A stretch of DNA of 64,000 nucleotides from Streptomyces sparsogenes (GCF_001704635.1 NZ_MAXF01000096.1:147160-211159), one strand, 5' to 3'; shown: positions 8,997-17,930, counted from the stretch's first letter. Translations and numbers: made by a program. The notes: a model not told the origin generated them from the letters alone.

Positions 8997-9581
8997 GTGA
9001 TCGTCGGACTGATCGTCGCGAGTGAGGTCGGCTTCTGGGTGGTGCTCCTCGGTGGCCTGTGCGTGCGCTACCTCCTGCGCCGACCACGGGCGGGCGCGGC
9101 GCTGCTGGCCTGCGTGCCACTGCTGGACCTGGTGCTGCTGGTCGCGACCGTGATCGACCTGCGGCGCGGCGCCGAGCCGTCGACCGCGCACGGGCTGGCC
9201 GCGGTCTACCTCGGCTTCTCCGTCGTGTACGGGCACTACATGATCAAGTGGGCGGACGGGCGCTTCGCGCACCGTTTCGCGGGCGGGCCGCCCCCGGTCA
9301 AGCCGCCCAAGTACGGGGCCGCGCGGGCCCGTCACGAGTGGCGGCTGTGGCTGATGACGCTGCTGGCCGCGGCGATCGCGGTGGCCGTGCTGCAGGTGTG
9401 CGTGTGGCTGATCGGCGACGCGGACCGCAGCGACCCGATGGTGGGGTGGCAGCGGCAGATGCTGATGGTCGTGGGCATCCACCTGCTGATCGCCGTCAGC
9501 TACACCGTCTGGCCCTCGAAGGACAAGAAGCGGGCCGAGGCGGGGGACCGGGGCCGGGCCCGGCCCCTCACCAAGCCCTGA
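8997..9581 (+). CDS. integral membrane protein, unknown function
   Basis: This 194-residue protein has about four hydrophobic segments, including GFWVVLLGGLCVRYLL near the N-terminus and LLAAAIAVAVLQVCVWLI in the middle. The C-terminus is basic. The frame is open from 8907, but GTG 8997 was chosen for the AGGGAG ribosome site eight bases upstream and because translation then starts in a membrane helix. It is divergent from the sensor kinase. I do not recognise a function. Confidence 0.75.
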   Translation: MIVGLIVASEVGFWVVLLGGLCVRYLLRRPRAGAALLACVPLLDLVLLVATVIDLRRGAEPSTAHGLAAVYLGFSVVYGHYMIKWADGRFAHRFAGGPPPVKPPKYGAARARHEWRLWLMTLLAAAIAVAVLQVCVWLIGDADRSDPMVGWQRQMLMVVGIHLLIAVSYTVWPSKDKKRAEAGDRGRARPLTKP

Positions 9582-9613
9582 CGCCTACCGGGCCCTGACC
9601 CCGCCCGACCCGG

Positions 9614-10186
9614 TCAGCGGTTCTCGCCGGGCACCCACAGCACGTCGCCGACCTCCTTGTTGGCCGCCCGGGCCAGGATGAACAGCAGGTCGGAGAGGCG
9701 GTTGAGGTAGGTGGCGGTGAGCGGGTTCATGGACTCCGCGTACTCGTCGAGCGCGGCCCACGTGGAGCGCTCGGCCCGGCGTACGACGGTGCACGCCTGG
9801 TGCAGCAGGGCCGCGCCGGGCGTGCCGCCCGGGAGGATGAAGCTGCGCAGCTTCTCCAGCCCTTCGAGGAACAGGTCGCAGTCCGCCTCCAGCTTGTCGA
9901 TGTAGCTCTGCTCGACGCGCAGCGGCGGGTGCGCCGGGTTCTCGACCACCGGGGTGGACAGGTCCGCGCCCACGTCGAACAGGTCGTTCTGGACGCGGAC
10001 CAGCACCTTGACGATCTCCGGGGGCAGCGCCCCCAGGGCGATGGCCACCCCGATCGCGGCGTTGGCCTCGTTCGCGTCGGCGTACGCGGCGATCCGCGGA
10101 TCGGTCTTGGCGGTGCGGCTCATGTCGCCGAGCGACGTGGTGCCCTTGTCCCCGGTGCGCGTGTAGATGCGGGTGAGTCTGACCAT
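9614..10186 (-). CDS. PduO-type cob(I)alamin adenosyltransferase
   Basis: This 190-residue enzyme transfers adenosyl from ATP to cob(I)alamin to make adenosylcobalamin, the cofactor of acyl-CoA mutases. The family ATP-binding N-terminus RIYTRTGDKGTTSL is present, as are ADANEANAAIG and the conserved ERSTWAALDE region near residue 140. The same window encodes IcmA and MeaB, which need or protect this cofactor. It starts at ATG 10186 and stands apart from its neighbours. Confidence 0.94.
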   Translation of the reverse strand: MVRLTRIYTRTGDKGTTSLGDMSRTAKTDPRIAAYADANEANAAIGVAIALGALPPEIVKVLVRVQNDLFDVGADLSTPVVENPAHPPLRVEQSYIDKLEADCDLFLEGLEKLRSFILPGGTPGAALLHQACTVVRRAERSTWAALDEYAESMNPLTATYLNRLSDLLFILARAANKEVGDVLWVPGENR

Positions 10187-10228
10187 GGGGCCGAGCCTAC
10201 GCGCGGCGCCGCGCGTGCCGGGCGGGCC

Positions 10229-10984
10229 CTACGCCCCGGCCTTGCGGAACACCCGGGTGCCGACCGTCATCGAGACGGCGCACAGGGCGAGTCCGACCAG
10301 CGCGCCGACGCCGACGGTGTCCCAGCCGAAGTCCCCGACGTACGCGGCGCGCACCGCGTCCACGAGGTAGCGGAAGGGCACACAGCGCGAGACGGCGTCC
10401 AGCCAGCCGGGCGCCAGGGCCATCGGCAGCAGGATCCCGGACAGCAGCATGGCGGGCATGTTGACCGTGCTGATGACCGGGGCGAACCCCTGCGGCCCGT
10501 CGACCCGCATGGCCAGGGCGTACGACAGCGAGGCCAGCGAGATGGTGAGCAGGCCGACGAAGAGGAAGCCCACGACCACTCCGAGCACCGGGGCGCGCAG
10601 CCCGAGCGCGACCGCGACGAGCACCAGCAGCAGCGACTGGACCAGCAGCAGGACCACGTCCTTGAGCGCCCGGCCCAGCAGCAGCGCGAGCCGGCTGACG
10701 GGGGTGACCCGCATCCGCTCGATCACCCCGACCTGCTTCTCGAGCAGTATGCCGAAGCCCGCGAAGGCGGCGCTGAACAGGCCGAGCTGGATGAGCAGCC
10801 CGGGGACCAGCGTCTGCCAGGAGTCGCCCTCGCCGCCGAGGGGCACGTCCCTCAGCAGCGGGCCGAAGAAGATCAGATAGAACATGGGCTGCAGCAGCCC
10901 GAAGACCACGCCGACCTTGGAGTCCAGGGCCTGGCGCAGATAGCGGCCGAAGATCAGGGCGGTGTCGGAGAACAGGTGGGACAC
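10229..10984 (-). CDS. ABC-2 type drug exporter permease
   Basis: This 251-residue integral membrane protein has about six hydrophobic helices and the ABC-2 family layout seen in daunorubicin-type (DrrB) exporters. Motifs include LIFFGPLLRD and VIERMRVTPVSR. The start is GTG 10984, giving MSHLFSDTALIFGRYL. It lies 20 bases downstream of the ATPase gene and is probably co-transcribed with it. The substrate is unknown; a hydrophobic antibiotic or lipid is likely from the family. Confidence 0.9.
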   Translation of the reverse strand: MSHLFSDTALIFGRYLRQALDSKVGVVFGLLQPMFYLIFFGPLLRDVPLGGEGDSWQTLVPGLLIQLGLFSAAFAGFGILLEKQVGVIERMRVTPVSRLALLLGRALKDVVLLLVQSLLLVLVAVALGLRAPVLGVVVGFLFVGLLTISLASLSYALAMRVDGPQGFAPVISTVNMPAMLLSGILLPMALAPGWLDAVSRCVPFRYLVDAVRAAYVGDFGWDTVGVGALVGLALCAVSMTVGTRVFRKAGA

Positions 10985-11004
10985 GGCGGAGGGCTCCTGA
11001 GTCG

Positions 11005-11787
11005 CTAGACGGCGATCGGGGCGGTGTCGGGCTCGGCGGTGCGGCGCCCGGTGATGGCGATGAAGGCGTCCTGGAGGGTGGCCTCGGGCGACCCGCCGTA
11101 CTGGGCCTTGAGCGCGGCGGCGGTGCCCTCGGCGACCACCGTGCCGCGGTCGACGACGACCAGCCGGTCGGCGAGCGCCTCCGCCTCGTCGAGGTAGTGC
11201 GTGGTCAGGAAGACGGTCATCCCCTGGCCATCCCGCAGCCGGCGGATCAGGTCCCACAGCTCGGCCCGGCTGCCGGGGTCGAGCCCGGTGGTGGGCTCGT
11301 CGAGGAAGAGCACCACGGGCCGGTGGGTGAGGCCCATGGCGATGTCGAGGCGGCGCCGCTGACCGCCGGACAGGGCGCCGCACTTGCGGTCGAGCAGCTC
11401 GCTCAGGCCGAGGTCGGCGGCGAGTTCCTCGGCGCGGGCGGCCGCCTCCGCCTTGCCGAGCCGGTACATGCGCCCCTGGGTGACGAGTTCCTCGCGGACG
11501 GAGACGGACGGGTCGGTGCCGCCGGACTGGGCGACGTAACCGATCTTCCGGCGCACCCCCTCCGGGTCCCGGGCCAGGTCGCACCCGGCGACGGTCGCGG
11601 CCCCGCCCGTGGGGGCGAGCAGGGTGGTGAGCATGCGCAGGGTCGTGGTCTTGCCCGCGCCGTTGGGGCCGAGGAAGCCGAGGATCTCGCCCGGCCGGAC
11701 GGTGAGGTCGATGCCGCGGACGGCCTCCACGGGGCCGCGCTTGGTCTGGAAGGTCCGGGCGAGCCCGGCCGTGCTGATGACTGGCAT
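11005..11787 (-). CDS. ABC exporter ATPase, DrrA-like
   Basis: This 260-residue ATP-binding subunit powers the adjacent ABC-2 permease. Walker A GPNGAGKT is at residues 40-47. The signature LSGGQRRRLDIA and Walker B VVLFLDEPTTGLDP follow, and the H-loop is LTTHYLDEAE. The C-terminal ATLQDAFIAITG segment is typical of the DrrA class. It starts at ATG 11787 and is divergent from a TetR gene, with a perfect inverted repeat between them, which suggests TetR control. Confidence 0.94.
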   Translation of the reverse strand: MPVISTAGLARTFQTKRGPVEAVRGIDLTVRPGEILGFLGPNGAGKTTTLRMLTTLLAPTGGAATVAGCDLARDPEGVRRKIGYVAQSGGTDPSVSVREELVTQGRMYRLGKAEAAARAEELAADLGLSELLDRKCGALSGGQRRRLDIAMGLTHRPVVLFLDEPTTGLDPGSRAELWDLIRRLRDGQGMTVFLTTHYLDEAEALADRLVVVDRGTVVAEGTAAALKAQYGGSPEATLQDAFIAITGRRTAEPDTAPIAV

Positions 11788-11808
11788 GTGCCCAGAAAAG
11801 CAGGGAGA

Positions 11809-11839
11809 CTTAAATTTTGCAATGACCCCAAAATTTAAG
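11809..11839. promoter_or_regulatory. inverted-repeat operator, exporter/TetR
   Basis: Perfect 11-bp arms (CTTAAATTTTG at 11809-11819 and its complement at 11829-11839) flank a 9-base spacer. The site is strikingly AT-rich for this genome and sits midway between the ABC ATPase and TetR starts. A TAGGAT at 11855-11860, six bases before the TetR ATG, could be a -10 element of a leaderless TetR transcript. Confidence 0.75.
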
Positions 11840-11866
11840 AGACACCATGGAAGCTAGGATGGGGGC

Positions 11867-12508
11867 ATGGCGGAAGGGCTCAGGGAACGCAAGAAGCGGC
11901 AGGTCAGACAGCGCATCTCGGACATGGCCACCGCGCTCTTCCTGGAGCACGGCTTCGAGGCGGTCACCATCGCCGCGGTCGCCGAGGTCGCCGACGTGTC
12001 GGTCAACACCGTCTACAACTACTTCCCCGCCAAGGAGGACCTCCTCTTCGACCGCGAGGAGGAGGTCGTCGAGCGCGCCTCACGGCTCGTACGGGAGCGC
12101 GGGGAGGGCGTGTCGGCGGTGCGGGCGGTGCTCGACCGGATGCGCCGGGACGTCGCGGAGCGGAACCCGTACGCCGGGATGGACCCGGGCTACGCGCGCT
12201 TCCTGCGGATCATCCAGGAGTCCCCGACGCTGATGGCCCGTGTGCTGCGGATGCAGGGCCGGATGGTCGACCGGCTCGCGGCCACCCTGCGCGAGGAGAC
12301 CGGCGCCGCCCCCGAGGACCCGACGCCCGAGTTCATCGCCCACCAGGTCATCGGCATGCAGAACGCCGTGGACCGCAGCATCGGACGCTGCCACACCGCG
12401 GGCAGCACCCCGGAGGAGACATCCGCGGAGGTGCTGCGGCAGATCGACGTCATGGAGTCGCTCCTCAGCGACGGCGTCCTCAACTATGCGGTGAAGAACA
12501 CACCGTGA
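11867..12508 (+). CDS. TetR family transcriptional regulator
   Basis: This 213-residue regulator has the TetR DNA-binding domain at about residues 10-58, including ALFLEHGFEAVTIAAVAEVA and NTVYNYFPAKEDL. The C-terminal ligand domain is not specific enough to name an inducer. It is divergent from the ABC exporter with an 11-bp inverted repeat between them, so it probably represses the exporter and itself. No good ribosome site precedes ATG 11867. Confidence 0.93.
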   Translation: MAEGLRERKKRQVRQRISDMATALFLEHGFEAVTIAAVAEVADVSVNTVYNYFPAKEDLLFDREEEVVERASRLVRERGEGVSAVRAVLDRMRRDVAERNPYAGMDPGYARFLRIIQESPTLMARVLRMQGRMVDRLAATLREETGAAPEDPTPEFIAHQVIGMQNAVDRSIGRCHTAGSTPEETSAEVLRQIDVMESLLSDGVLNYAVKNTP

Positions 12509-12599
12509 CGCGCCTTACTAGGGGCTGCCACAAGGGGTGAACGGGCGTTAAGGTCCGGCCAACGGCGTCAGTTACGCAATGTACGAAAGGACGTGAAAC

Positions 12600-13448
12600 G
12601 TGGCCAGGAAGCTCGCGGTCATCGGGGCCGGACTCATGGGATCCGGCATCGCGCAGGTCTCCGCCCAGGCGGGCTGGGACGTCGTGCTGCGTGATGTGAC
12701 CGACGAGGCGCTGCGCCGCGGCACCGACGCCATCCGCGCCTCGTACGACAAGTTCGTCGCCAAGGGCAAGCTGGACGCCGAGGCCGCCGAGCAGGCCCTG
12801 GCGCGCATCACCACCACGACCGAGCTGGAGGCCGCCGCCGACGCGGATGTCGTCGTGGAGGCCGTCTTCGAGAAGATCGAGGTCAAGCGGGACATCTTCC
12901 GCACCCTCGACGGCCTGGTCAAGGACGACACCATCCTCGCCTCCAACACCTCAGCCATCCCCATCACCAAGATCGCGGCGGCCACCGAGCGCCCCGAGCG
13001 GGTCGTGGGCACCCACTTCTTCTCGCCCGTCCCGATGATGCAGCTGTGCGAGCTGGTGCGCGGATACAAGACCAGCGACGAAACCCTCGCCGCCGCCCGG
13101 GAGTTCGCCGAGGGCGTCGGCAAGACCTGTATCGTCGTCAACCGCGACGTCGCGGGGTTCGTGACCACCCGACTGATCTCCGCGCTCGTCGTCGAGGCCG
13201 CGAAGCTGTACGAGTCCGGGGTGGCCACCGCCGAGGACATCGACATCGCCTGCAAGCTGGGCTTCGGCCATGCGATGGGACCCCTCGCCACGGCCGACCT
13301 GACCGGGGTGGACATCCTGCTGCACGCCACGGAGAACATCTACACCGAGTCCCAGGACGAGAAGTTCGCGCCGCCGGAGATCATGCGCCGCATGGTCGAC
13401 GCCGGCGACATCGGGCGCAAGAGCGGCGGCGGGTTCTACCGCTACTGA
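12600..13448 (+). CDS. 3-hydroxybutyryl-CoA dehydrogenase
   Basis: This 282-residue NAD(P)-dependent enzyme interconverts 3-hydroxybutyryl-CoA and acetoacetyl-CoA. The Rossmann nucleotide site GAGLMG is at residues 9-14. The catalytic histidine lies in VGTHFFSPVPMMQL, and the C-terminal domain contains GHAMGPLATADLTG. The start is GTG 12600, behind an AAAGGA ribosome site. It fits the butyryl/ethylmalonyl-CoA metabolism implied by thiolase and IcmA elsewhere in the window. Confidence 0.94.
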   Translation: MARKLAVIGAGLMGSGIAQVSAQAGWDVVLRDVTDEALRRGTDAIRASYDKFVAKGKLDAEAAEQALARITTTTELEAAADADVVVEAVFEKIEVKRDIFRTLDGLVKDDTILASNTSAIPITKIAAATERPERVVGTHFFSPVPMMQLCELVRGYKTSDETLAAAREFAEGVGKTCIVVNRDVAGFVTTRLISALVVEAAKLYESGVATAEDIDIACKLGFGHAMGPLATADLTGVDILLHATENIYTESQDEKFAPPEIMRRMVDAGDIGRKSGGGFYRY

Positions 13449-13587
13449 CCCGGCACGCACCCGCCCGCTTCTGCCCCTGACGCGCCTTAAACGCAATCAG
13501 GGGCAGGAGCACCCTTGCGGGTGAATTCGGTATCGGTTCGCTTACAACCGGCAACTTCACCGCATGAGAGACAGTCAGTTCGGTAGA

Positions 13588-13615
13588 CCAGATTGCTCAT
13601 GCCAGATTGCTCATG
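13588..13615. repeat. perfect 14-bp tandem duplication
   Basis: CCAGATTGCTCATG occurs twice back to back, at 13588-13601 and 13602-13615. It lies in the leader of the STAS gene, just before the hairpin element. Confidence 0.9.
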
Positions 13616-13622
13616 GGAGACC

Positions 13623-13656
13623 GGGGGCATCTCCCAGCGGTGGCTGGGGGAGCACC
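13623..13656 (+). repeat. hairpin element, possible dispersed repeat
   Basis: The segment folds into a CTCCCAGC...GCTGGGGGAG hairpin with a short loop and ends 16 bases before the STAS start codon. From memory it resembles a hairpin repeat scattered through many Streptomyces intergenic regions; that identity was not checked. Confidence 0.5.
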
Positions 13657-13672
13657 ACGTTGGGGAGCGCAT

Positions 13673-13996
13673 ATGCACATCAGGGGCGACCACGCCGAGC
13701 TCGTCGTCGGGGGTCGACTCGACGTCCGGAGCGCGGCGGACGCCCGTACGGCCTTGCACACCGCCCTTGAATCCGGCGGCGGGGACCTCGTACTCGACCT
13801 GACCGAGCTGGACTCCTGGGACGCCACCGGGCTCGGCGTGATCATGGGAGCCCACCGGAAGGCCGGCCGGGCCGGCCGGCGGCTGGTGCTGCGCGGGGTG
13901 CCGCCCCAGATGCAGCGACTGCTGGTGGCCACCCGGCTGCACCGGATCCTGGCCATCGAAGGCGGGCTCGAAGTCGAGTCGCTGCCGCGCGTCTGA
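13673..13996 (+). CDS. STAS-domain anti-sigma factor antagonist
   Basis: This 107-residue single-domain STAS protein probably binds an anti-sigma factor kinase and frees a sigma factor. The core LVLDLTELDSWDATGLGVI is clear. At the usual phosphorylation motif (Asp-Ser-Ser-Gly-Leu) it has Asp50-Ala51-Thr52-Gly53-Leu54, so Thr52 replaces the usual phosphoserine. The frame is open further upstream, but ATG 13673 has a GGGGAG site and gives the compact domain MHIRGDHAELVV. No partner kinase is adjacent. Confidence 0.88.
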   Translation: MHIRGDHAELVVGGRLDVRSAADARTALHTALESGGGDLVLDLTELDSWDATGLGVIMGAHRKAGRAGRRLVLRGVPPQMQRLLVATRLHRILAIEGGLEVESLPRV

Positions 13997-14257
13997 GCGC
14001 CGGGGCGAGGCGGAGGCGAGCGCCCGGGGCCGGTGTGACGCCGCCGCGCGGCCGAGCGCGGCGTACGGGGGCCGGACGGCGCCACGGGGCGGCGCGACCT
14101 CACTGCCCGTCAGTGGATACTGTGGGGAGGTCCAGGGTCCGGTGACTTCGCCGGACACCATCCCTACGGCGGGCACCGGACCGGAAGCGACGGCAAGGCG
14201 CGCGTGCGGACAGGCCGGGAGCCGGACAGCACGCCACGCACCTGGGGGGCTTTCACC

Positions 14258-16981
14258 ATGGATCCGACGAACCGCGGGTCGGAAGAGCACGGCCGCGACA
14301 CCCCGACCCCGCACCCCGCGGACGGCGGTGGCGGCACCCCGCGGTCGCCGCGCGACCCGCTCACCCCGCACCTCGGCGGCTCCGCCGCCACGCCCGTGCG
14401 CACGGTGCGGCTGGTCTCCGGGGACTTCCTGCTGACGGTCAACCCGGTCGACGGCAGCGAGATAGAGCCCTGCCCGCCCGGCGAGCGGCCCGCCCGCCCC
14501 GAGCGCCGCGGCCCCGACGAGCGCGCCGAGCTGCGCCGGGCCGCCGCGCCGCCGCTGCCCGCGGGCGCGGTGGCCCTCGAAGTGCCCATGCTGGAGCGGG
14601 AGGAGGAGCGTGAGCGGCTGGGCCGGCTGCTCGCCCGCGGTCGCTCGGTGCGGGTCACCGGGCCCTCCGGCGCGGGCCGCAGCAGGCTGCTGGACGCCGT
14701 CGCCGCGGACTGCGAGAGCCTGGCGCCCGACGGGGTCGTACGCCTCTCCGGCTACCGCCGCACCCCCACCGACCTGCTCCACGAGCTGTACGCGACCGTC
14801 TACCGCGCCTCCCTCTACCGGCCCGGCCGGGCGGAGCTGCTGCAGGCCGTCGCGGAGATCGGCGCGGTCGTCGTGCTGGACGACATCGAGTTCGGCGGCG
14901 CCGCGCTGGACGAGTTCCTGGACGCGACGCCCGAATGCGCCTTCCTGATCTCGGCCACCCCGGCCGTCCCGGCCCCCTCCGCCGGGTCGCACCTCGAAGA
15001 GGTCTTCCTCTCCGGGCTGAGCCGCACCGGGTCCCTGGAACTGCTGGAGCGGGCCGTACGGCGGCCCCTGGAGGAGGACGAGCGGAGCTGGGCCGCGGAC
15101 CTGTGGTTCGAGTCCGAGGGGCTGCCGCTGCGGTTCGTCCAGGCCGGAGCGCTGCTGCGGCAGCGCGACGCGCTGCGGGGGGAGGAGCGGCGGCCCGCCG
15201 GGGCGGCCGACAGCGACACAGGCCCCGGCTCCGGCTCGGGTGCCGGCAGCGGTTCTGGTTCGGGCGGCGGTTCGGGTTCCGGCGGCGGTACGGGTTCCGG
15301 GGCCGGCGCCGGTTCGGGTTCCGGGGCCGGCGCGCGGGACATCCCGCTGCCGACGCTCGCCGAGGGCTCGGCCCCCGTCGCGCTGATCGCCTCCCGGCTG
15401 AGCGCGGCGGCCCGCGACGCCCTGCGGTTCGCGGTCGCGCTCGGCGGCGAGTGCCCGCACCAGACGCACCTGCCCGCGCTGGCCGGGGACACCCACGCCG
15501 ACGCGGCGCTCGGCGAGCTGATCGCCGGCGGCCTGGTCACCCCCGCCGGCCCGCACTACCGGTTGGCCGTCGGCGTGGCCGACCAGCTCGCCGCCGACGG
15601 CTACGCCGACGAGGCGGCCGAGCGCGCGGCCGCCGTCGCCCGGCACTACGCCTGGTGGGCCGGCCACCCCTCGGTCGCCCCGGAGCGGGTCGCCGTCGAG
15701 GCCGACGTGATCCTCACCGCCATGGCCGCCCTGGTCGCCGAGCGGGAGCCCGGCCGCGCCGAGGCCGCCGTGCTGCTGGCCCGCAGCGCCACTCCCGCCT
15801 TCGCCGCCGCGCTGCACTGGGGCGCCTGGGAGCGCGCCCTGCGCCACGGCCAGGAGGCCGCGCGGCTGGCCGGACAGGTGGCCGAGGAGGCGTACTTCCA
15901 CCACGAGCTGGGCGTCCTCGCACTGTGCACGGGCAATCTGGAGCGGGCCCGGGCCGAGCTGGAGGCGTCCATCGGGCTGCGCGGCGTGCTGGCCGACAAG
16001 CCCGGCACGGTCGCGGGCCGGCGCGCCCTCGCCCTGGTCACCGACCGCTCCGGCGGCCCGGGGGCTTCGGGCGGTCGTACGGTGGCGGGGGAAGAGGTCT
16101 CGGACGCGCGCCACGACGAGTCGGCCTCGCCGCCCGCCGGCGGGTCCGCCGGGCGGCGGGACCCGGCCGACACGGAGATCACGGTGGTCACCCCGCGGGT
16201 CGCGACGACCGAGCCCCTCAGCCGCGTCGACGTGCTCGCCGCCGTCCGCTCCGCCGGTGCGGCCGGTGCGGCCGGTTCCGCGGGTCCGGCCGACGGCAGC
16301 GGCCGCACGGCGGGCGCGGGCGGCGCCGGCGGCGTGAGGGGCGGCCGGACCTCCCTCGGCCGCCGCTTCGCGGCGCTGACCGGCGCCCGGCGCAACCTGG
16401 TCGCGGCGGGCGCGGGCGCCCTGCTCCTCGCCGTCCTCGGCACGGTGGTGACCCTCGGCATGACATCGGGCGACGGGGACGAGGGCTCCGCCGACACCGT
16501 CAAGCCCGGCCCGTCGTCCTCCCGGCAGGACGACGACAAGGGGCTGACCGCCGACGAGCCCACGAGCGGCGCGGGCGAGAGCAGCCAGCCGGGCCCCAGC
16601 GGCGTCCCCGGGGCGCCCACGTCCCCGTCCACGCTGGTCAGCGGTTCGCCCAGCGCCACGGAGAGCCCGACCGCCCCGTCCTCGAGCGGCGAGGCCTCGC
16701 CGACGGACAAGCCGTCGTCCCCGTCCTCGTCCGGGTCCACCACCCACAGCCCGACCCGCACCCCCACCAGGACGCCGACCAGCCCCCCGACCAAGCCCCC
16801 GTCCCAGACGCCCACCACCCCGCCGACCACCCCGCCCTCCACCGCCACCACGAGCCCCGGAGGCGACACCACCAACACGGCGAGCGGCCCGGCGACCACG
16901 GCGAGCGGCTCCGCCTCCACGTCCCCGACCACCTCCGCGTCGGCGGGCTCGGCGGGCTCGGCGGTGAGCGTGCCGGCGTAA
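14258..16981 (+). CDS. membrane-anchored P-loop ATPase with exported tail
   Basis: This 907-residue protein has an N-terminal cytoplasmic P-loop domain with Walker A GPSGAGRS at residues 135-142 and hydrophobic AVVVLDDIEF as a likely Walker B. A Gly/Ser repeat linker lies at about 324-358, followed by a helical region like those of AfsR/LuxR-type ATPases. One membrane helix spans about 713-735, and a Ser/Thr/Pro-rich tail of about 170 residues is probably outside the cell. No DNA-binding domain is visible. ATG 14258 was chosen over the upstream frame opening at 14204. The function is unknown; signal transduction across the membrane is an inference. Confidence 0.8.
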   Translation: MDPTNRGSEEHGRDTPTPHPADGGGGTPRSPRDPLTPHLGGSAATPVRTVRLVSGDFLLTVNPVDGSEIEPCPPGERPARPERRGPDERAELRRAAAPPLPAGAVALEVPMLEREEERERLGRLLARGRSVRVTGPSGAGRSRLLDAVAADCESLAPDGVVRLSGYRRTPTDLLHELYATVYRASLYRPGRAELLQAVAEIGAVVVLDDIEFGGAALDEFLDATPECAFLISATPAVPAPSAGSHLEEVFLSGLSRTGSLELLERAVRRPLEEDERSWAADLWFESEGLPLRFVQAGALLRQRDALRGEERRPAGAADSDTGPGSGSGAGSGSGSGGGSGSGGGTGSGAGAGSGSGAGARDIPLPTLAEGSAPVALIASRLSAAARDALRFAVALGGECPHQTHLPALAGDTHADAALGELIAGGLVTPAGPHYRLAVGVADQLAADGYADEAAERAAAVARHYAWWAGHPSVAPERVAVEADVILTAMAALVAEREPGRAEAAVLLARSATPAFAAALHWGAWERALRHGQEAARLAGQVAEEAYFHHELGVLALCTGNLERARAELEASIGLRGVLADKPGTVAGRRALALVTDRSGGPGASGGRTVAGEEVSDARHDESASPPAGGSAGRRDPADTEITVVTPRVATTEPLSRVDVLAAVRSAGAAGAAGSAGPADGSGRTAGAGGAGGVRGGRTSLGRRFAALTGARRNLVAAGAGALLLAVLGTVVTLGMTSGDGDEGSADTVKPGPSSSRQDDDKGLTADEPTSGAGESSQPGPSGVPGAPTSPSTLVSGSPSATESPTAPSSSGEASPTDKPSSPSSSGSTTHSPTRTPTRTPTSPPTKPPSQTPTTPPTTPPSTATTSPGGDTTNTASGPATTASGSASTSPTTSASAGSAGSAVSVPA

Positions 16982-17090
16982 GCGGCCGACACGGCGAGAA
17001 AGCAGCGGGAGAACAGCGGGAAAGCACCGCGGCGCGGCCCGGCGATGCCGGACCGCGCCGCGCGCGTGTGTGGATGGAGGGAGAGGGCTC

Positions 17091-17753
17091 TCAGAACAGC
17101 CGCAGCTTGTCGTCCTCGACGCCGCGCAGCGCGTCGTAGTCCAGGACGACACAGCCGATGCCGCGGTCCGTGGCGAGCACCCGCGCCTGCGGCTTGATCT
17201 CCTGCGCCGCGAAGATCCCCTTCACCGGGGCCAGATGCGGATCGCGGTTGAGCAGCTCCAGATAGCGGGTCAGCTGCTCGACACCGTCGATCTCCCCGCG
17301 CCGCTTGATCTCCACCGCGACGGTCGCGCCGTCCGCGTCCCGGCAGAGAATGTCCACGGGGCCAATGGCAGTGGGGTATTCACGCCGAATAAGCGTCCAG
17401 CCATCGCCAAGTGTCTCGATACGATCGGCCAGCAACTCCTGCAGATGGGCCTCGACCCCGTCCTTGATCAGACCGGGGTCCACCCCCAGTTCGTGCGAGG
17501 AGTCGTGCAGCACTTCCTCCATGGTGATGATGAGCTTCTCGCCCGCCTTGTTCACCACGGTCCACACATCGCCGTCGCCCTCCTTGAGGGTGCACGGCGG
17601 AGACATCCAGTTGAGGGGTTTGTAGGCCCTGTCGTCCGCGTGGATCGACACACTGCCGTCGGCCTTGATCAGGATCAGACGGGGTGCCGAGGGGAGATGG
17701 GCGGTGAGCCGGCCGGCGTAGTCCACGGAGCAACGGGCGATGACGAGACGCAT
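17091..17753 (-). CDS. nucS: endonuclease NucS (mismatch repair)
   Basis: This 220-residue enzyme belongs to the NucS/EndoMS family, which cuts double-stranded DNA at mismatches and replaces MutS/MutL in actinobacteria. The N-terminal domain begins MRLVIARCSVDYAGRL. The nuclease domain has the RecB-like motif IGPVDILCRD followed by VAVEIKRRG, giving the Asp, Glu and Lys active-site residues. The C-terminus DDKLRLF is a probable sliding-clamp contact, as in the family. It is divergent from an SCO5389-like gene. Confidence 0.95.
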   Translation of the reverse strand: MRLVIARCSVDYAGRLTAHLPSAPRLILIKADGSVSIHADDRAYKPLNWMSPPCTLKEGDGDVWTVVNKAGEKLIITMEEVLHDSSHELGVDPGLIKDGVEAHLQELLADRIETLGDGWTLIRREYPTAIGPVDILCRDADGATVAVEIKRRGEIDGVEQLTRYLELLNRDPHLAPVKGIFAAQEIKPQARVLATDRGIGCVVLDYDALRGVEDDKLRLF

Positions 17754-17871
17754 GGTCGGCAACGCTACTCGACGGCGGGCGGCCGACGCGATTCGTCCGG
17801 CGATGGGCCCCTTCAGTGGTGGCTGGTTGTGGACGCATTCTCCTGGTGCGCCCGCAGTGGCCGAATTACCG

Positions 17872-17902
17872 TTGAAGCGGGCGGTCGTCATGCGGGTACG
17901 CT
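17872..17902 (+). promoter_or_regulatory. possible promoter of SCO5389-like gene
   Basis: TTGAAG at 17872-17877 and TACGCT at 17897-17902 resemble -35 and -10 elements of the main vegetative sigma factor. The 19-base spacing is longer than ideal, so the call is tentative. Confidence 0.35.
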
Positions 17903-17930
17903 CCGTCGCCGTCTGCCCATCCGTCCCTGA

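Noticed and set aside
13487..17152. 1221-codon minus-strand frame opposite the P-loop protein and STAS gene
   Set aside because: Gly/Arg/Ala-rich shadow; the plus-strand genes have clear domains.
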